A DNA stretch of 64,000 nucleotides from Lentzea californiensis (GCF_024648825.1 NZ_JANBBE010000011.1:269532-333531); one strand, 5' to 3'; shown: positions 25,825 through 35,242, counted from the stretch's first letter. Notes: generated by a model from the letters alone, not told the origin. Numbers and translations are program-made.

Positions 25825-27167
25825 TGACCTCGCACTACGACGTGATCGTCATCGGCGGCGGCTCACCCGGCGAGCACTTCGCCGCCGCCGTCGCCGAGGG
25901 CGGGCTGCGGGTGGCGGTGGTCGAACGCGAGTTGCTCGGCGGCGAGTGCTCCTTCTGGGCGTGCATCCCGTCCAAGACCCTGCTGCGTGCCGGTGAGGCC
26001 GTGGCGGCCGCGAAGGAGGTCCCCGGCGCCAGTGAGGCGGTCACCGGCGGCATCGACGTGAAGGCCGTGCTCGACTGGCGCGACTTCATGGTGTCGTCCT
26101 ACGACGACACGGGCGGCGAGAAATGGGCCGAGAGCGCCGGAATCGACGTGCTGCGCGGCCACGGCGAGATCGCCGGACCGGGGACCGTCGCGGTCGGCGA
26201 CCAGACCTACACCGCCGACCACATCGTGATCGCCACCGGCTCGTCGGCCTTCCTCCCGCCGATCCCGGGCCTGAGCGACCTGGAGGTGTGGACGAACCGC
26301 GAGGCCACCGGCGTTCGTGAGATCCCGCGCCGGCTGCTGGTCCTGGGCGGCGGACCTGTGGGAGTCGAGATGGCGCAGGCGTTCCTGAGCCTCGGCTCCG
26401 AGGTCGCCCTGGTCGAGGGCGACGACCGGCTGCTGCCCCGCGAACCGGAGGCAGCCGGCCGGGCGCTCACCGAGGCACTGGCCGCGGACGGCGTCGAACT
26501 GCACCTCGGCGTGCGCGCCACCGCGGCCCGGTTCGAGGACGACGAGTACGTGCTCGACCTCCCGGACGGCACCCGGCTGCGCGGCGACAAGCTCCTCGTC
26601 GCTACCGGCCGCCGCCCGCGGGTCGACGGCATCGGACTTGAAACCGTTGGTGTCGAGGCGAATCCACGCGGCATCGCCACCGACGGGCGGATGAACGTGG
26701 CGGACGGCATCTGGGCGGTCGGCGACGTCACGGGCCAGTGGAACCTGACCCACGTCGGCAAGTACCAGGGCCGCGTCGCCGCCGCGAACATCCTCGGCAC
26801 GCCGGCCGAGGTCGACTACAGCGCCGTTCCTCGCGTCGTGTTCACCTCTCCGGAGGTCGCTGCGGTCGGTGCGGCAGAAGGGAAGTACACCGCGACCGCC
26901 CACTTGTCCGGTGTCGCGCGCACAGCCACCTACACCCGTGAGTACGCCACGAAGCCCGGATTCCTGACTCTCGTGTCCGACGGCGAAGTCCTCACCGGCG
27001 CCTACGCCGTCGGCCCGGAGGCGGGCGAGTGGTTGCAGCAGGCCACCGTCGCGATCCGCGCGAAGGTCCCGCTGTCCGTGCTGCTCGACGTCATCCAGCC
27101 GTTCCCCACCTTTTCGGAGGCGTTCCTCAACGCACTCCGCGACCTCGCGAAGGAAGCAGCGAAGTGA
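25824..27167 (+). CDS. Pyridine nucleotide-disulfide oxidoreductase (mercuric reductase/lipoamide dehydrogenase-like)
   Basis: 447 aa. FAD-binding start YDVIVIGGGSPGEHFAAAVAEGGLRVAVVER. The redox-active disulfide is GGECSFWACIPSK (CX4C, class I). IATGSSAFLPPIPG, the NAD(P)-binding RLLVLGGGPVGVEMAQAF, and the second FAD motif DGIWAVGDVTG all follow in family order. The C-terminal dimer-interface domain is present, with QPFPTFSEAF where glutathione/lipoamide reductases carry the His-Glu pair, but here no HPT(x)SE His is seen; this departs from classical enzymes. Sandwiched between two VOC genes with coupled starts, it probably reduces a disulfide, quinone or metal-type substrate that the VOC proteins also handle. 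Confidence 0.88.
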   Translation: MTSHYDVIVIGGGSPGEHFAAAVAEGGLRVAVVERELLGGECSFWACIPSKTLLRAGEAVAAAKEVPGASEAVTGGIDVKAVLDWRDFMVSSYDDTGGEKWAESAGIDVLRGHGEIAGPGTVAVGDQTYTADHIVIATGSSAFLPPIPGLSDLEVWTNREATGVREIPRRLLVLGGGPVGVEMAQAFLSLGSEVALVEGDDRLLPREPEAAGRALTEALAADGVELHLGVRATAARFEDDEYVLDLPDGTRLRGDKLLVATGRRPRVDGIGLETVGVEANPRGIATDGRMNVADGIWAVGDVTGQWNLTHVGKYQGRVAAANILGTPAEVDYSAVPRVVFTSPEVAAVGAAEGKYTATAHLSGVARTATYTREYATKPGFLTLVSDGEVLTGAYAVGPEAGEWLQQATVAIRAKVPLSVLLDVIQPFPTFSEAFLNALRDLAKEAAK

Positions 27168-27760
27168 AGAAGCTCGAACAGATCGACATGAAGCTCGAAG
27201 TCACCGTCATCCCCGTCACGGACGTGGAGCGCGCCAAGGAGTTCTACCGCGGCCTCGGCTGGCGCCAGGACGTCACCCCGCCGTGGGTCGTGCAGTTCAC
27301 CCCTTACGGATCCGGCGCGTCCATCCACTTCGGCGAGGGCGTCACGACCGCGGAACCCGGCTCCGGCAGACACTTCCTGGTCGTCGCGGACGTCGTCGAG
27401 ACGCACGAGGCCCTGCTGGCGGCGGGGATCAAGGTCGGCCCGCTGTTCCACGGCGGCCCGGACGGCCCCGTCGAAGGCGCGGACCCCGAGCGCCGCAGCT
27501 ACTTCACCCGCGCCGAGTTCGCCGACCCGGACGGCAACACGTGGATCCTGCAGGAGGTCACGACCCGCCTGCCCGGCCGCGTCGACTCCGACGACACGTC
27601 CTACGGCTCGATCACCGACCTGGCTGCGGCGTTGCGCAGGGCCGCGGTGGCCCACGGCGAGCACGAGACGCGCAACGGCGGCGAGTACGACGAGAACTGG
27701 CCCGACTGGTACGCCGAGCACATGGTCAAAGAGCAGACGGGCGAACAGCTCCCGCAGTAG
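27164..27760 (+). CDS. VOC superfamily protein 2 with C-terminal extension
   Basis: 198 aa from the GTG at 27164, which overlaps the previous stop (GTGA). The VOC core (MKLEVTVIPVTDVERAKEFYRGLGWRQDV ... FADPDGNTWILQEVTTRLPGRV) is a paralogue of the first gene of the operon. About 55 extra residues follow (YGSITDLAAALRRAAVAHGEHE, then WPDWYAEHMVKEQ), probably a helical tail with a conserved WPDWYA motif. The shared end of the core and the sandwich order suggest a duplication around the flavoprotein gene. Substrate unknown. Confidence 0.86.
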   Translation: MKKLEQIDMKLEVTVIPVTDVERAKEFYRGLGWRQDVTPPWVVQFTPYGSGASIHFGEGVTTAEPGSGRHFLVVADVVETHEALLAAGIKVGPLFHGGPDGPVEGADPERRSYFTRAEFADPDGNTWILQEVTTRLPGRVDSDDTSYGSITDLAAALRRAAVAHGEHETRNGGEYDENWPDWYAEHMVKEQTGEQLPQ

Positions 27761-27770
27761 GTTCGGGCGG

Positions 27771-29744
27771 GTGGACGAGGAAATCGCGAGAGCGCTGCGC
27801 GGAACGCCGAGCACCTTGGCGTTCCGCGCGCTTTGTGCTGCCGTGACGAGGTCCGGCGAGGATCTTCTTGCGTGGTGCGAAGAACAGCTGGCCTCCTGGC
27901 CGGACGAGACCCGCCAGGCTCCGTACCCGTGGATCGCCGCACTGGAAGCCGGTTTCATCAGACCGGTGTGGCCGCTGGTCCGCTCGCTCGACCTCGGCAG
28001 CGGTGTCCGTCAGGGGATGCGCGCACTGGCGCTTCCCGATCCGCGGACCTGTGCCGAGGTGCGTGCGGTCACCGACCTGAAGCTCGCCCCGTTCGGCCAC
28101 CGCCAGGTGGCGGCGTTCGCCGAGACAGCGGACCACTGGCGGAACCTGCGTTCGGTGGAGGTCGCGGGACTGTGGGAGTTCGACGCGGAACCGATGGCGC
28201 GGTTCGCGGCGAGCGACGCGGTGGCCCGGCTGGAGTCGCTGACGGTCGTGCGGGTGCGGGAGAGCCTGTGGGGCCTCGACAACCCACCACTGCGCATCGA
28301 GCGGCCGACCGGGCTGAAACACGCGGGTCTGCTCGCGGATGACCTGCTCCACCTGCTGCGCAACGGTTTCGCACCGGACCTGACCTCCGTCACCGTGCTC
28401 GTGCGGAGCGTCGGCGAGGCAAGCGAGCTGGCCGGGTTCGAAGGACTCGCCGCACTGGAGCGGCTCGAGATCGGGTTCCGCTGCGGCAAGGACGCGGTCG
28501 AGCAGGACGAGATCGCGTCCGAGGAGTTCTTCTCCCGCGCGCGACTGACGAACCTCCGCAGCCTCACCGTGCACGGGTCGCACCTGAACAGGGGTGGTGC
28601 GCGCGGCCTGATCGCGGCCGAAGCCGTGCTGCGGCAGCTCACCGAACTGACCCTTGCGGACCTGCCGGGCGGCGACGACGTGATCGCTCTTGTCCTGGGC
28701 GCCACCGACGCCGCGATCATCGAGAAGCTCGCCCTGACCGGCCTCGTTGCCACCGACCGCAGCGCCGACGCGTTCGCCGCCGAGTACCCGAGGCTGCGGC
28801 ACCTGGACCTGAACGGGAACTACCTCGGTCCCGCAGGTGTGCGAAAGCTGCTCGCCGCCCGCTTGCCCGTGCTCGAACACCTCGACCTCGGTTGCGTGAG
28901 CGGGACGCCGCACTACAGCCGTGCGCGGCCACAGCCGATCGGCGACGCGGGCGCTCAGGCCGTGGCACGGCACAAGGGCTTGAAGCGGCTGAACCTCGCG
29001 GCCACGGGTCTCACACCAGCGGGCCTCCGTTCGGTGCTGGAGCTGCCGCTCGAGTTCCTGGACGTGTCGAGCAACCCGCTGGGCGACCTGCCGTCGTTGC
29101 CGGCAGCGCCCGCCTAGCGCACCCTCCGGACGCTGGTGCTGGACGACTGCGCGTTCGGTGACCCGGCGTTGCTGCCGCCGAACGCTCCGCTGCTGGAAAG
29201 CCTCTCCCTGGCGCACAACAACATCGGCTCCGATAGCGCGCGTGCACTCGCCGCCTGGCCGGTGCTGCCGCAGCTGTGGGAACTGAACCTGCACGAGAAC
29301 GTCATCGGTGACGACGGCCTGGTGGATCTGGCCAGATCCCGCGCGGCACAACGACTTCTCGAACTGGACCTGGAACAGGACGTCTGGACCGCGCACCGCC
29401 GCCGCCACAGCGCGCCGCTTCCCGCCGAGGTCGTGGCGCCGGAGTCGTTCCCGAACCTGGACGCGCTGTACCTGGGCGTGATCGACGACTACCACGGCCA
29501 TCGCAGCTCGTGCGGCTTTCCCCGTGACCGGCTCGAAGAACTGATCAGGACCGGACGTCCCGAGCTGGCCGCGTTCCTCTCGCACGTCGACCTCATCGCG
29601 TACCTCCCCGGCGAGAACGAGGACTGGGACCCGAGAACGGAGGACTACCGCTCCGAACGCCTGGCCCGGTACGCCGAGGCGTTCGCCGCCGCCGAGCAGT
29701 TCGCCCGCGAGGTGATGCCGGGTGACCCTAGGGGTCGTCCCTGA
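27771..29744 (+). pseudogene. Leucine-rich-repeat protein gene interrupted by an in-frame TAG
   Basis: The reading frame starts with GTG at 27771 and runs 448 codons to a TAG at 29115-29117. It resumes in the same frame without a gap and continues to 29744, a total of 657 codons counting the TAG. LRR units lie on both sides (RLRHLDLNGNYLGPAGVRKLL and GLKRLNLAATGLTPAGLRSV before; LRTLVLDDCAFGD, LLESLSLAHNNIGSDSARAL and LWELNLHENVIGDDGLVDL after). The first 100 residues are helical, like STM4015/TIGR02996-type LRR proteins. A GTG at 29136 could restart translation but has no ribosome site. Changing the TAG to CAG (one transition) would restore one protein. Mutation, sequencing error or readthrough cannot be separated here. 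It follows the VOC operon by 10 nt. Confidence 0.8.
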
Positions 29745-29797
29745 TGTGCCAAGGTGTCGCCGCCGCTTACCTTCCTGCACAAGCGAGGGAGGCCGCG

Positions 29798-30766
29798 ATG
29801 AAGGCGATCGTCCAGGACAGGTATGGCTCTGCGGACGTGTTGGAACTGCAGGAGGTCGAACGCCCCGTGCCCGCCGCCGGCGAGGTGCTGGTGCGGGTGC
29901 GGGCGTCGTCGGTGAACGCCGCCGACTGGCACATCATGCGCGGTGACCCGTACTTCGCGCGGCTGTTCCTGGGCTTGAAGGGGCCGAAGACGCGGATCCG
30001 GGGGATGGACTTCGCGGGCGTGGTCGAGGAGACCGGGCCGGGTGTGGGCGGCATGGTGCAGGTCGGGGACGAGGTGTTCGGCGAGGTCGAGGGGTCCTTC
30101 GCCGAATACGTCCGGGTGCCCGCGAACCTGGTCCAGCACAAGCCGTCCAACCTCACGTTCGAGCAGGCGGCGACGCTCCCGCTGGCGGGCAACACGGCGT
30201 GGATGGGGCTGAAGGACCTGCGGGCCGGGCAGAAGGTGCTGATCAACGGCGCGTCCGGCGGGGTGGGGCTGCTGGCGGTGCAGGTCGCCAAGGCGCGCAA
30301 GGCGGTCGTGACCGGGGTGTGCAGCACGCGCAACGTCGAGCAGGTCCGCTCGGTCGGCGCCGACCACGTCGTCGACTACGAGACCACGGACTTCACGCGT
30401 TCCGGGCAACGCTACGACCTCGTCTTCGACCTGGTGGGGAACAGGTCCATGGGCGAGTTGCGGGCGCTGCTCGCCGACGACGGCACGCTGGTGCTGTCCG
30501 GCGGCGGCAGCTTCACCGGGGGAGTGCTGTTCGGGCCGTACCGGCTGATCATCCAGGGCAAGCTGCTCGCGTCGTTCTCGCGGCAGCGGCTCGTGGTGCT
30601 GGAGGCCAAGCCCAGCAGGGACAACCTGGCCGCGCTGGCGGAGCTCGCGCAGTCGGGGCAGCTCGTGCCGGTGATCGAGCGGACCTACCCGCTGACCGAC
30701 GTGGCCGACGCCATCCGGCACGTCGAGTCGGAGCACGCGCGAGCGAAGGTCGTCGTCACGGCCTGA
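29798..30766 (+). CDS. NAD(P)-dependent zinc-free alcohol dehydrogenase / quinone oxidoreductase
   Basis: 322 aa from the ATG at 29798 with GAGGGAGG upstream. Medium-chain dehydrogenase/reductase fold of the quinone oxidoreductase group: MKAIVQDRYGSADVLELQEVERP, IRGMDFAGVVEETGPG, the cofactor motif INGASGGVGLLAVQVAKA and C-terminal HARAKVVVT. The catalytic zinc cysteines and the structural four-cysteine lobe are absent, as expected for this group. It would reduce quinones or alpha,beta-unsaturated carbonyls with NADPH. A weak hairpin (CTGAGC/GCTCAG, 30763-30787) follows it. Confidence 0.88.
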   Translation: MKAIVQDRYGSADVLELQEVERPVPAAGEVLVRVRASSVNAADWHIMRGDPYFARLFLGLKGPKTRIRGMDFAGVVEETGPGVGGMVQVGDEVFGEVEGSFAEYVRVPANLVQHKPSNLTFEQAATLPLAGNTAWMGLKDLRAGQKVLINGASGGVGLLAVQVAKARKAVVTGVCSTRNVEQVRSVGADHVVDYETTDFTRSGQRYDLVFDLVGNRSMGELRALLADDGTLVLSGGGSFTGGVLFGPYRLIIQGKLLASFSRQRLVVLEAKPSRDNLAALAELAQSGQLVPVIERTYPLTDVADAIRHVESEHARAKVVVTA

Positions 30767-30834
30767 GCATCTGTCCGGACCGCTCAGCGGTAAATCCCTG
30801 GCTTTTTCGCGGGCCGTGCGCCGACCATTCGGCC

Positions 30835-32307
30835 ATGGTCGAGGTTCGAGTCACCGGCGGCACGGTTCGCGGCACCGCTGAGCAGGGGATGGCGGTGTTC
30901 CGCGGCGTCCCGTTCGCGGCGCCGCCGGTCGGGGAGTTCCGTTTCGCCGCACCGCAACCGGTCTTGGCGTGGGACGGCGTGCGAGAGGTGCTGGCGTTCG
31001 GGCCGCCGCCACCGCAGGCCGCGGTGTTCGGCATGGACGGCATGGGCGCCGCCGGTGACGAGTGGCTGACGGTGAACGTCTGGTCGCCCGACGTCGCCGG
31101 CGACCTGCCGGTGATGGTGTGGATCCAGGGCGGCGCCTACACGGTCGGCATGTCCGGCCTGCCCGAGTACGACGGCGCGCGGCTCGCGTCCGGCGGTGTC
31201 GTCGTGGTGACGTTCAACTACCGCGTCGGCATCGAGGGGTTCGCGCTGATCGAGGGCGCCCCCGCGAACCGCGGCCTGCTGGACCAGGTCGCGGCGCTCG
31301 AGTGGGTGCGCGACAACATCCGTGCGTTCGGTGGTGATCCGGCCCGCGTGACGGTCTTCGGCCAGTCGGCGGGCGGTGGTTCGGTGGCGGCGTTGCTGGC
31401 GATGCCCCGCGCCGCGGGCCTGTTCCACCGCGCGATCGCGAGCAGCGTGCCGGGCACGTTCTTCTCGCCGGAACTGGCCGCGGACATCGCTGCCGCGTGC
31501 GCTGCCGAGCTCGGGTTGCGCCCCACCGCCGCCGATTTGTCCACTGTGGAACCGGAACTGCTGCCCTCCGCGGGCGACGAGGTCATGGCCAAGATGCGGC
31601 AGTTCGAGCGGTGGGGCCAGGCCGCGCACAAGATGGTCCCGTTCGCGCCGGTGGTCGACGGCGACGTCCTGCCGATGACGCCGTGGGAGGCGCTGAAGTC
31701 GGGCTCCGGCCGCGATGTCGAGCTGATCACCGGGCACACACGCCACGAGCAGCGGCTTCTGTCCGTGTTGGAGGGTCTGATCGGCAGCGTGACGCCGGAG
31801 CAGGCGTCGGAGGCGCTGGAGGTGTTCGCGCCGGGCCTCGCGTATCCGGAGGTGGAGCCGGAGGAGCTGTTCGAGGTGGTCTGCTCGGACTGGCTGTTCC
31901 GGATGCCGTCGCTGCACCTCGCGGAGGCGCAGGTGGCGGCGGGCGGCCGCGCGCACGTCTACGTGGTGGCCTTCGAGCCGACCGAGGTGTTCCGCGCGTG
32001 CCACGGGGTCGACGTGCCGCTGGTGTTCGGCAACCTCGACCGCGGGCAGGCGGCCGCGGTGCTCGGCGAGATCACGCCGGAGGTGGAGGCGGTGTCGGCC
32101 CGGATGCGGGCGGCGTGGACGGGGTTCGCCGTGAACGGTGACCCCGGCTGGCTCGCCTACTCCGCCGACCGCACCACGCGGGTCTTCGACGTCCAGGACG
32201 AGGTCACCGCGTACCCGGAAGAACGTTCGCGGTTGATCTGGCAGGACCACACGTGGGAATACCTGCCCCTGCGAGGCGTTGTACGCGCCGGAAGGGAGGT
32301 TCGATGA
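30835..32307 (+). CDS. Carboxylesterase type B family protein
   Basis: 490 aa, alpha/beta hydrolase. GTAEQGMAVFRGVPFAAPPVGEFRFAAPQP is the classic N-terminus, WLTVNVWSPDVAGDLPVMVWIQGGAYTVG gives the oxyanion-hole HGG-type region (here QGG), and VTVFGQSAGGGSVAALL contains the nucleophile Ser. The His is likely that in ACHGVDVPLVFGN. Compared with pNB esterase the oxyanion His is replaced by Gln (WIQGGAY rather than WIHGG), a notable change. No signal peptide is seen, so it is probably cytoplasmic. The stop overlaps the start of the TPR gene (ATGA). Confidence 0.88.
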   Translation: MVEVRVTGGTVRGTAEQGMAVFRGVPFAAPPVGEFRFAAPQPVLAWDGVREVLAFGPPPPQAAVFGMDGMGAAGDEWLTVNVWSPDVAGDLPVMVWIQGGAYTVGMSGLPEYDGARLASGGVVVVTFNYRVGIEGFALIEGAPANRGLLDQVAALEWVRDNIRAFGGDPARVTVFGQSAGGGSVAALLAMPRAAGLFHRAIASSVPGTFFSPELAADIAAACAAELGLRPTAADLSTVEPELLPSAGDEVMAKMRQFERWGQAAHKMVPFAPVVDGDVLPMTPWEALKSGSGRDVELITGHTRHEQRLLSVLEGLIGSVTPEQASEALEVFAPGLAYPEVEPEELFEVVCSDWLFRMPSLHLAEAQVAAGGRAHVYVVAFEPTEVFRACHGVDVPLVFGNLDRGQAAAVLGEITPEVEAVSARMRAAWTGFAVNGDPGWLAYSADRTTRVFDVQDEVTAYPEERSRLIWQDHTWEYLPLRGVVRAGREVR

Positions 32308-32744
32308 ACAACGAACTCTCGGTGCACGACAGCACGATGTTCAACGCCTACCAGCCGAACGGTGAGCCGGCGGCGGATCGCTGGGTGACGGCGATGCGCC
32401 TGTTCGACGCCGATCACGTCGAGACGCCTGCCGAGAGGTGGGAGCGCGCGCAGCTGCTGTTCGAGTCCCGCGACTACGTGAAGGCCGCGGAACTGCTGGC
32501 TGCTGTCGCCGGCGAGGTGCCGTTCCAGACGGACCTCCACCTGCTGCTCGCCCGCGCCTACTACCACTCGGCGCAGCTGAACAAGGCCGAGGCGCAACTC
32601 CGCGTGATCGTGGACCGCGCCCCCGTCGAGCACTACGCCCACCTGCTGCTCGGCCGCACGCTGGAGCGGCAGGGCCGGCCGGAGGAGGCCGCGCCCTGGC
32701 TCCGCCTCGCCGCCGCGTTCGGTGGGGAACTAGCCGAGGTCTAG
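32304..32744 (+). CDS. Tetratricopeptide-repeat protein coupled to the esterase
   Basis: 146 aa from the ATG at 32304, with AGGGAGG inside the end of the esterase gene. Two to three TPR units: RWERAQLLFESRDYVKAAELLAAVAGEVP, DLHLLLARAYYHSAQLNKAEAQLRVIVDRAP and HYAHLLLGRTLERQGRPEEAAPWLRLAAAFG. The leader (residues 1-40) includes NAYQPNGEPAADRWVTAMRLFDA. The 4-nt overlap suggests stoichiometric expression with the esterase, perhaps as its scaffold. The last 15 nt overlap the convergent SDR-fusion gene. Confidence 0.85.
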   Translation: MNNELSVHDSTMFNAYQPNGEPAADRWVTAMRLFDADHVETPAERWERAQLLFESRDYVKAAELLAAVAGEVPFQTDLHLLLARAYYHSAQLNKAEAQLRVIVDRAPVEHYAHLLLGRTLERQGRPEEAAPWLRLAAAFGGELAEV

Positions 32745-34349
32745 CTTGGCGAACGTGCGCAGGAGGCCCGGTGCGACCCGGCTGGCGAGCCGGGCCGCCC
32801 TGGCCTCCGCCGTCACCGGCACGACGGGCTTGTTGCGGCGCACCGCTCGCACGATCTCGCGCGCCACGCCTTCGGGGCCGAAGCCACGCTGGCCGTAGAT
32901 CCGGGACGCTCGGTCCTGCTTGCGGCGCTCCTCCTCGGAGCTGACACCGGAGAACGTCGTGGTCGCGGTGATGTTCGTGTTCACCACTCCCGGGCAGATC
33001 GCGCTGACGCCGATGGCGTGCGGCGCCAGCTCGGCTCGCAGGCAGTCCGACAGCATGAACACCGCCGCCTTGCTGGTGGCGTACGCGGAGAGGATCTTCG
33101 ACGGCAGGTAGGCCGCCGCCGAGGACAGGTTCACGATGTGGCCGCCCTCGCCGCGTTCGACCATCAGCTCGCCGAACGCCCGGCAGCCGTGCACGACACC
33201 CCACAGGTTGACGTCCAGCACCCGTTGCCACTGCTCGGTCGAGGTCGACAGGAACGACCCGGAGTGGCCGATGCCGGCGTTGTTCACGACCACGTCGGGC
33301 ACTCCGTGCTCGTCCGCGACCTGCCGCGCCCAGGCCCGTACCGCCTCCTCTGAGCGCACGTCGACCTCGTAGGCGTGGCCGTCCACCATGCCCGCCGTCT
33401 CCTTTGCCGCGGCGAAGTCCACATCGGACACCACGACCCGAGCACCCGCCTTGGCGAACGCCACCGCGGTCGCCCGCCCGATGCCGCTGCCACCACCCGT
33501 GATCACGACGAGTTCGCGCTTCGGCGTGGAGTCCGAGACGAACTCGCTGATCATCCGGGCGAGCGGCTCCGGGTGGCTCAGCGGCGCCCAGTGCCCGGCC
33601 GCGATCTTCCTGCGCGTGAGCGACGGCACCCAGCTTTCGAGGTCCAGCGGTTCGGTGCGGATGTAGCGGTCGTGGACCGGCTGGACGACCTGCACCGGCA
33701 TGGGTGCGAAACGCTGCCGCGGCGACCGCATGACCTGCCGGATGTTGGCTCGGTACAACGAGATCCCGCGCACCGCGTCGGAGGTGATCGTGCGCGCGGG
33801 CTTGACCTCGACGCCCTCCAGCCGCCGCAGCACGCCTCCCCAGCGCGGGCCGAGGTAGAGCCGCCAGAACAGGGGCGCGACCACCGGCAGCTGGAACGCG
33901 CCGATGTACCAGGATCGCAGCAACTGCCGGAGGCGGGCGATCGACAACCCCTTCCGCGACCAGTGCGCCATGTGGTCGAGGCACGGTCCGGAGATGGAGG
34001 TGAACGTGGCGATCCGCGCGCCGGGCGTGGTCACCGCCTCCCAGGACTGGATCGACCCCCAGTCGTGGCCGACCAGGTGCACCGGCTCGTCCGGGCTGAC
34101 CGCGTCGATCACCGCGAACAGGTCCGCCGCCAGCCGTTCGAGCCGGTAACCGTCCTCAGTGGACGGCGGCGTCGACTCACCGGCGCCGCGCACGTCGTAC
34201 GTGACGACGCGGAAGTCCTTCTCCAGGAAGGCGGCCACGCGGTCCCAGACCTCATGCGTGTCCGGATACCCGTGCACCAGGACCACCGTCGGGCCGGACG
34301 TGCCGCGCACCTGCACGGCGAGTTCGACTTCCCCGGAACGCACCTTCAC
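32730..34349 (-). CDS. Bifunctional alpha/beta-hydrolase - short-chain dehydrogenase fusion (EphD-like)
   Basis: 539 aa. Residues 1-275 are an alpha/beta hydrolase of the epoxide-hydrolase type: VVLVHGYPDTHEVWDRV, the nucleophile-elbow GHDWGSIQSW (Asp nucleophile) and AGHWAPLSHPEPLA (His). Residues 280-539 are a classical SDR: ELVVITGGGSGIGRATAVAFAKAGARVVVSDVD, NNAGIGHSG, the catalytic VNLSSAAAYLPSKILSAYATSKAAV (Ser, Tyr-x3-Lys) and CPGVVNT. The same two-domain order is known from mycobacterial EphD, which acts on mycolic or other lipid substrates. It is the last gene of an operon with a 2Fe-2S reductase (4-nt overlap) and a diiron-type protein. Confidence 0.92.
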   Translation of the reverse strand: MKVRSGEVELAVQVRGTSGPTVVLVHGYPDTHEVWDRVAAFLEKDFRVVTYDVRGAGESTPPSTEDGYRLERLAADLFAVIDAVSPDEPVHLVGHDWGSIQSWEAVTTPGARIATFTSISGPCLDHMAHWSRKGLSIARLRQLLRSWYIGAFQLPVVAPLFWRLYLGPRWGGVLRRLEGVEVKPARTITSDAVRGISLYRANIRQVMRSPRQRFAPMPVQVVQPVHDRYIRTEPLDLESWVPSLTRRKIAAGHWAPLSHPEPLARMISEFVSDSTPKRELVVITGGGSGIGRATAVAFAKAGARVVVSDVDFAAAKETAGMVDGHAYEVDVRSEEAVRAWARQVADEHGVPDVVVNNAGIGHSGSFLSTSTEQWQRVLDVNLWGVVHGCRAFGELMVERGEGGHIVNLSSAAAYLPSKILSAYATSKAAVFMLSDCLRAELAPHAIGVSAICPGVVNTNITATTTFSGVSSEEERRKQDRASRIYGQRGFGPEGVAREIVRAVRRNKPVVPVTAEARAARLASRVAPGLLRTFAKLDLG

Positions 34350-35242
34350 ATGTCCTCCAAGACGAGTCGGTCACCGGTGGGCCGGTCCACGCAGATCCGC
34401 ACGCCGCCGACGTCGCACGTGCCGCAGAACCCCTGCCGGCAGGAGTAGGCGACCGACGGCCGGAAGTCCCTGATCACGTCGAGCGCCGACCGGTCGGCCG
34501 GCACGTCGAGGGATACCCCGCTGCGCCGCAGCTCGACCGCGAACGGCCGCCCGTCGACGATCGGCGGAGGGCTGAAGCGTTCGAAGTGCAGCCAGCGCGA
34601 CGAGAACTCGGCTCGCACCTGGTCGAGCATCGACGCCGGTCCACAGCAGTACACGGCGCCTCGCGGCGATGCGTCCCCGAGCAGCGCCGGGCCGCGTCCG
34701 ATCCGCACGTCGACGCGGCCGGCTGGGAGCTCGTCCAGGAACGGCATCGCCGCCGTCGACCGCCCGCAGTACACGAGCCGCCAGTCGAGGCCCGCCCGCG
34801 CGGCCGCGTGCACCATCGGCAGGATCGCGGTGATCCCGATGCCGCCCGCCACGAACACGACGGGCCCGATCCCGGCGAACGGGAAGGCGTTGCGCGGTCC
34901 CCGCACCTGGATCCGGTCGCCGACCCGCAGGGCCTGCACCTCGCGCGAACCGGCGCCGACCTCGCGGACCGCGATCCGGTAGGTGTCCTCGCCCGGATCA
35001 CCGCACAACGAGTACTGGCGGCGCAGCCCGGACGGCAGGTGCAGGTCGAGGTGGCAGCCGGGTTGCCAGGCGGGCAGTGCCGGCCCGCCGAAGCGGAGGG
35101 AGACCACGCCCTCCGCGACCTGTGAGCGTTCGACGACGTCGAGCCACAACGCATCGCGCGCGGCACCGGGTCGCGCCCGGCCGCCGAACCGCGTGACCGC
35201 GGCGTCGTAGAGGTTCCCGAACCGGGTCAGGCCGGTGAGCAT
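34346..35242 (-). CDS. Flavin reductase with C-terminal 2Fe-2S ferredoxin domain
   Basis: 298 aa from the ATG at 35242. A ferredoxin-NADP-reductase-like FAD domain (PSGLRRQYSLCGDP is the RxYS flavin motif) and an NAD(P) domain (VVFVAGGIGITAILPMVHAA, VYCCGPASMLDQV) are followed by a plant-type [2Fe-2S] domain with Cys in SCRQGFCGTCDVGGVRIC (C-x4-C-x2-C, fourth Cys after 7 residues in VRIC). This is the phthalate-dioxygenase-reductase/VanB order. It would pass electrons from NAD(P)H to an oxygenase; the partner is probably the diiron-type protein in the gene before it. Start and stop overlap both neighbours by 3 or 4 nt, so the three genes are coupled. Confidence 0.9.
   Translation of the reverse strand: MLTGLTRFGNLYDAAVTRFGGRARPGAARDALWLDVVERSQVAEGVVSLRFGGPALPAWQPGCHLDLHLPSGLRRQYSLCGDPGEDTYRIAVREVGAGSREVQALRVGDRIQVRGPRNAFPFAGIGPVVFVAGGIGITAILPMVHAAARAGLDWRLVYCGRSTAAMPFLDELPAGRVDVRIGRGPALLGDASPRGAVYCCGPASMLDQVRAEFSSRWLHFERFSPPPIVDGRPFAVELRRSGVSLDVPADRSALDVIRDFRPSVAYSCRQGFCGTCDVGGVRICVDRPTGDRLVLEDM

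Noticed and set aside
27726..29780. 684-codon open frame on the minus strand across the LRR gene, and similar long frames on the strand opposite the LAL regulator (23242-25371), copA (38772-40619), the GH2 gene (4694-6253) and the ATPase (802-1908)
   Set aside because: These are antisense shadows. High GC content at third codon positions keeps opposite frames open. Their products are Arg/His/Ala/Asp-rich, lack domains and lie exactly over genes with clear family motifs.
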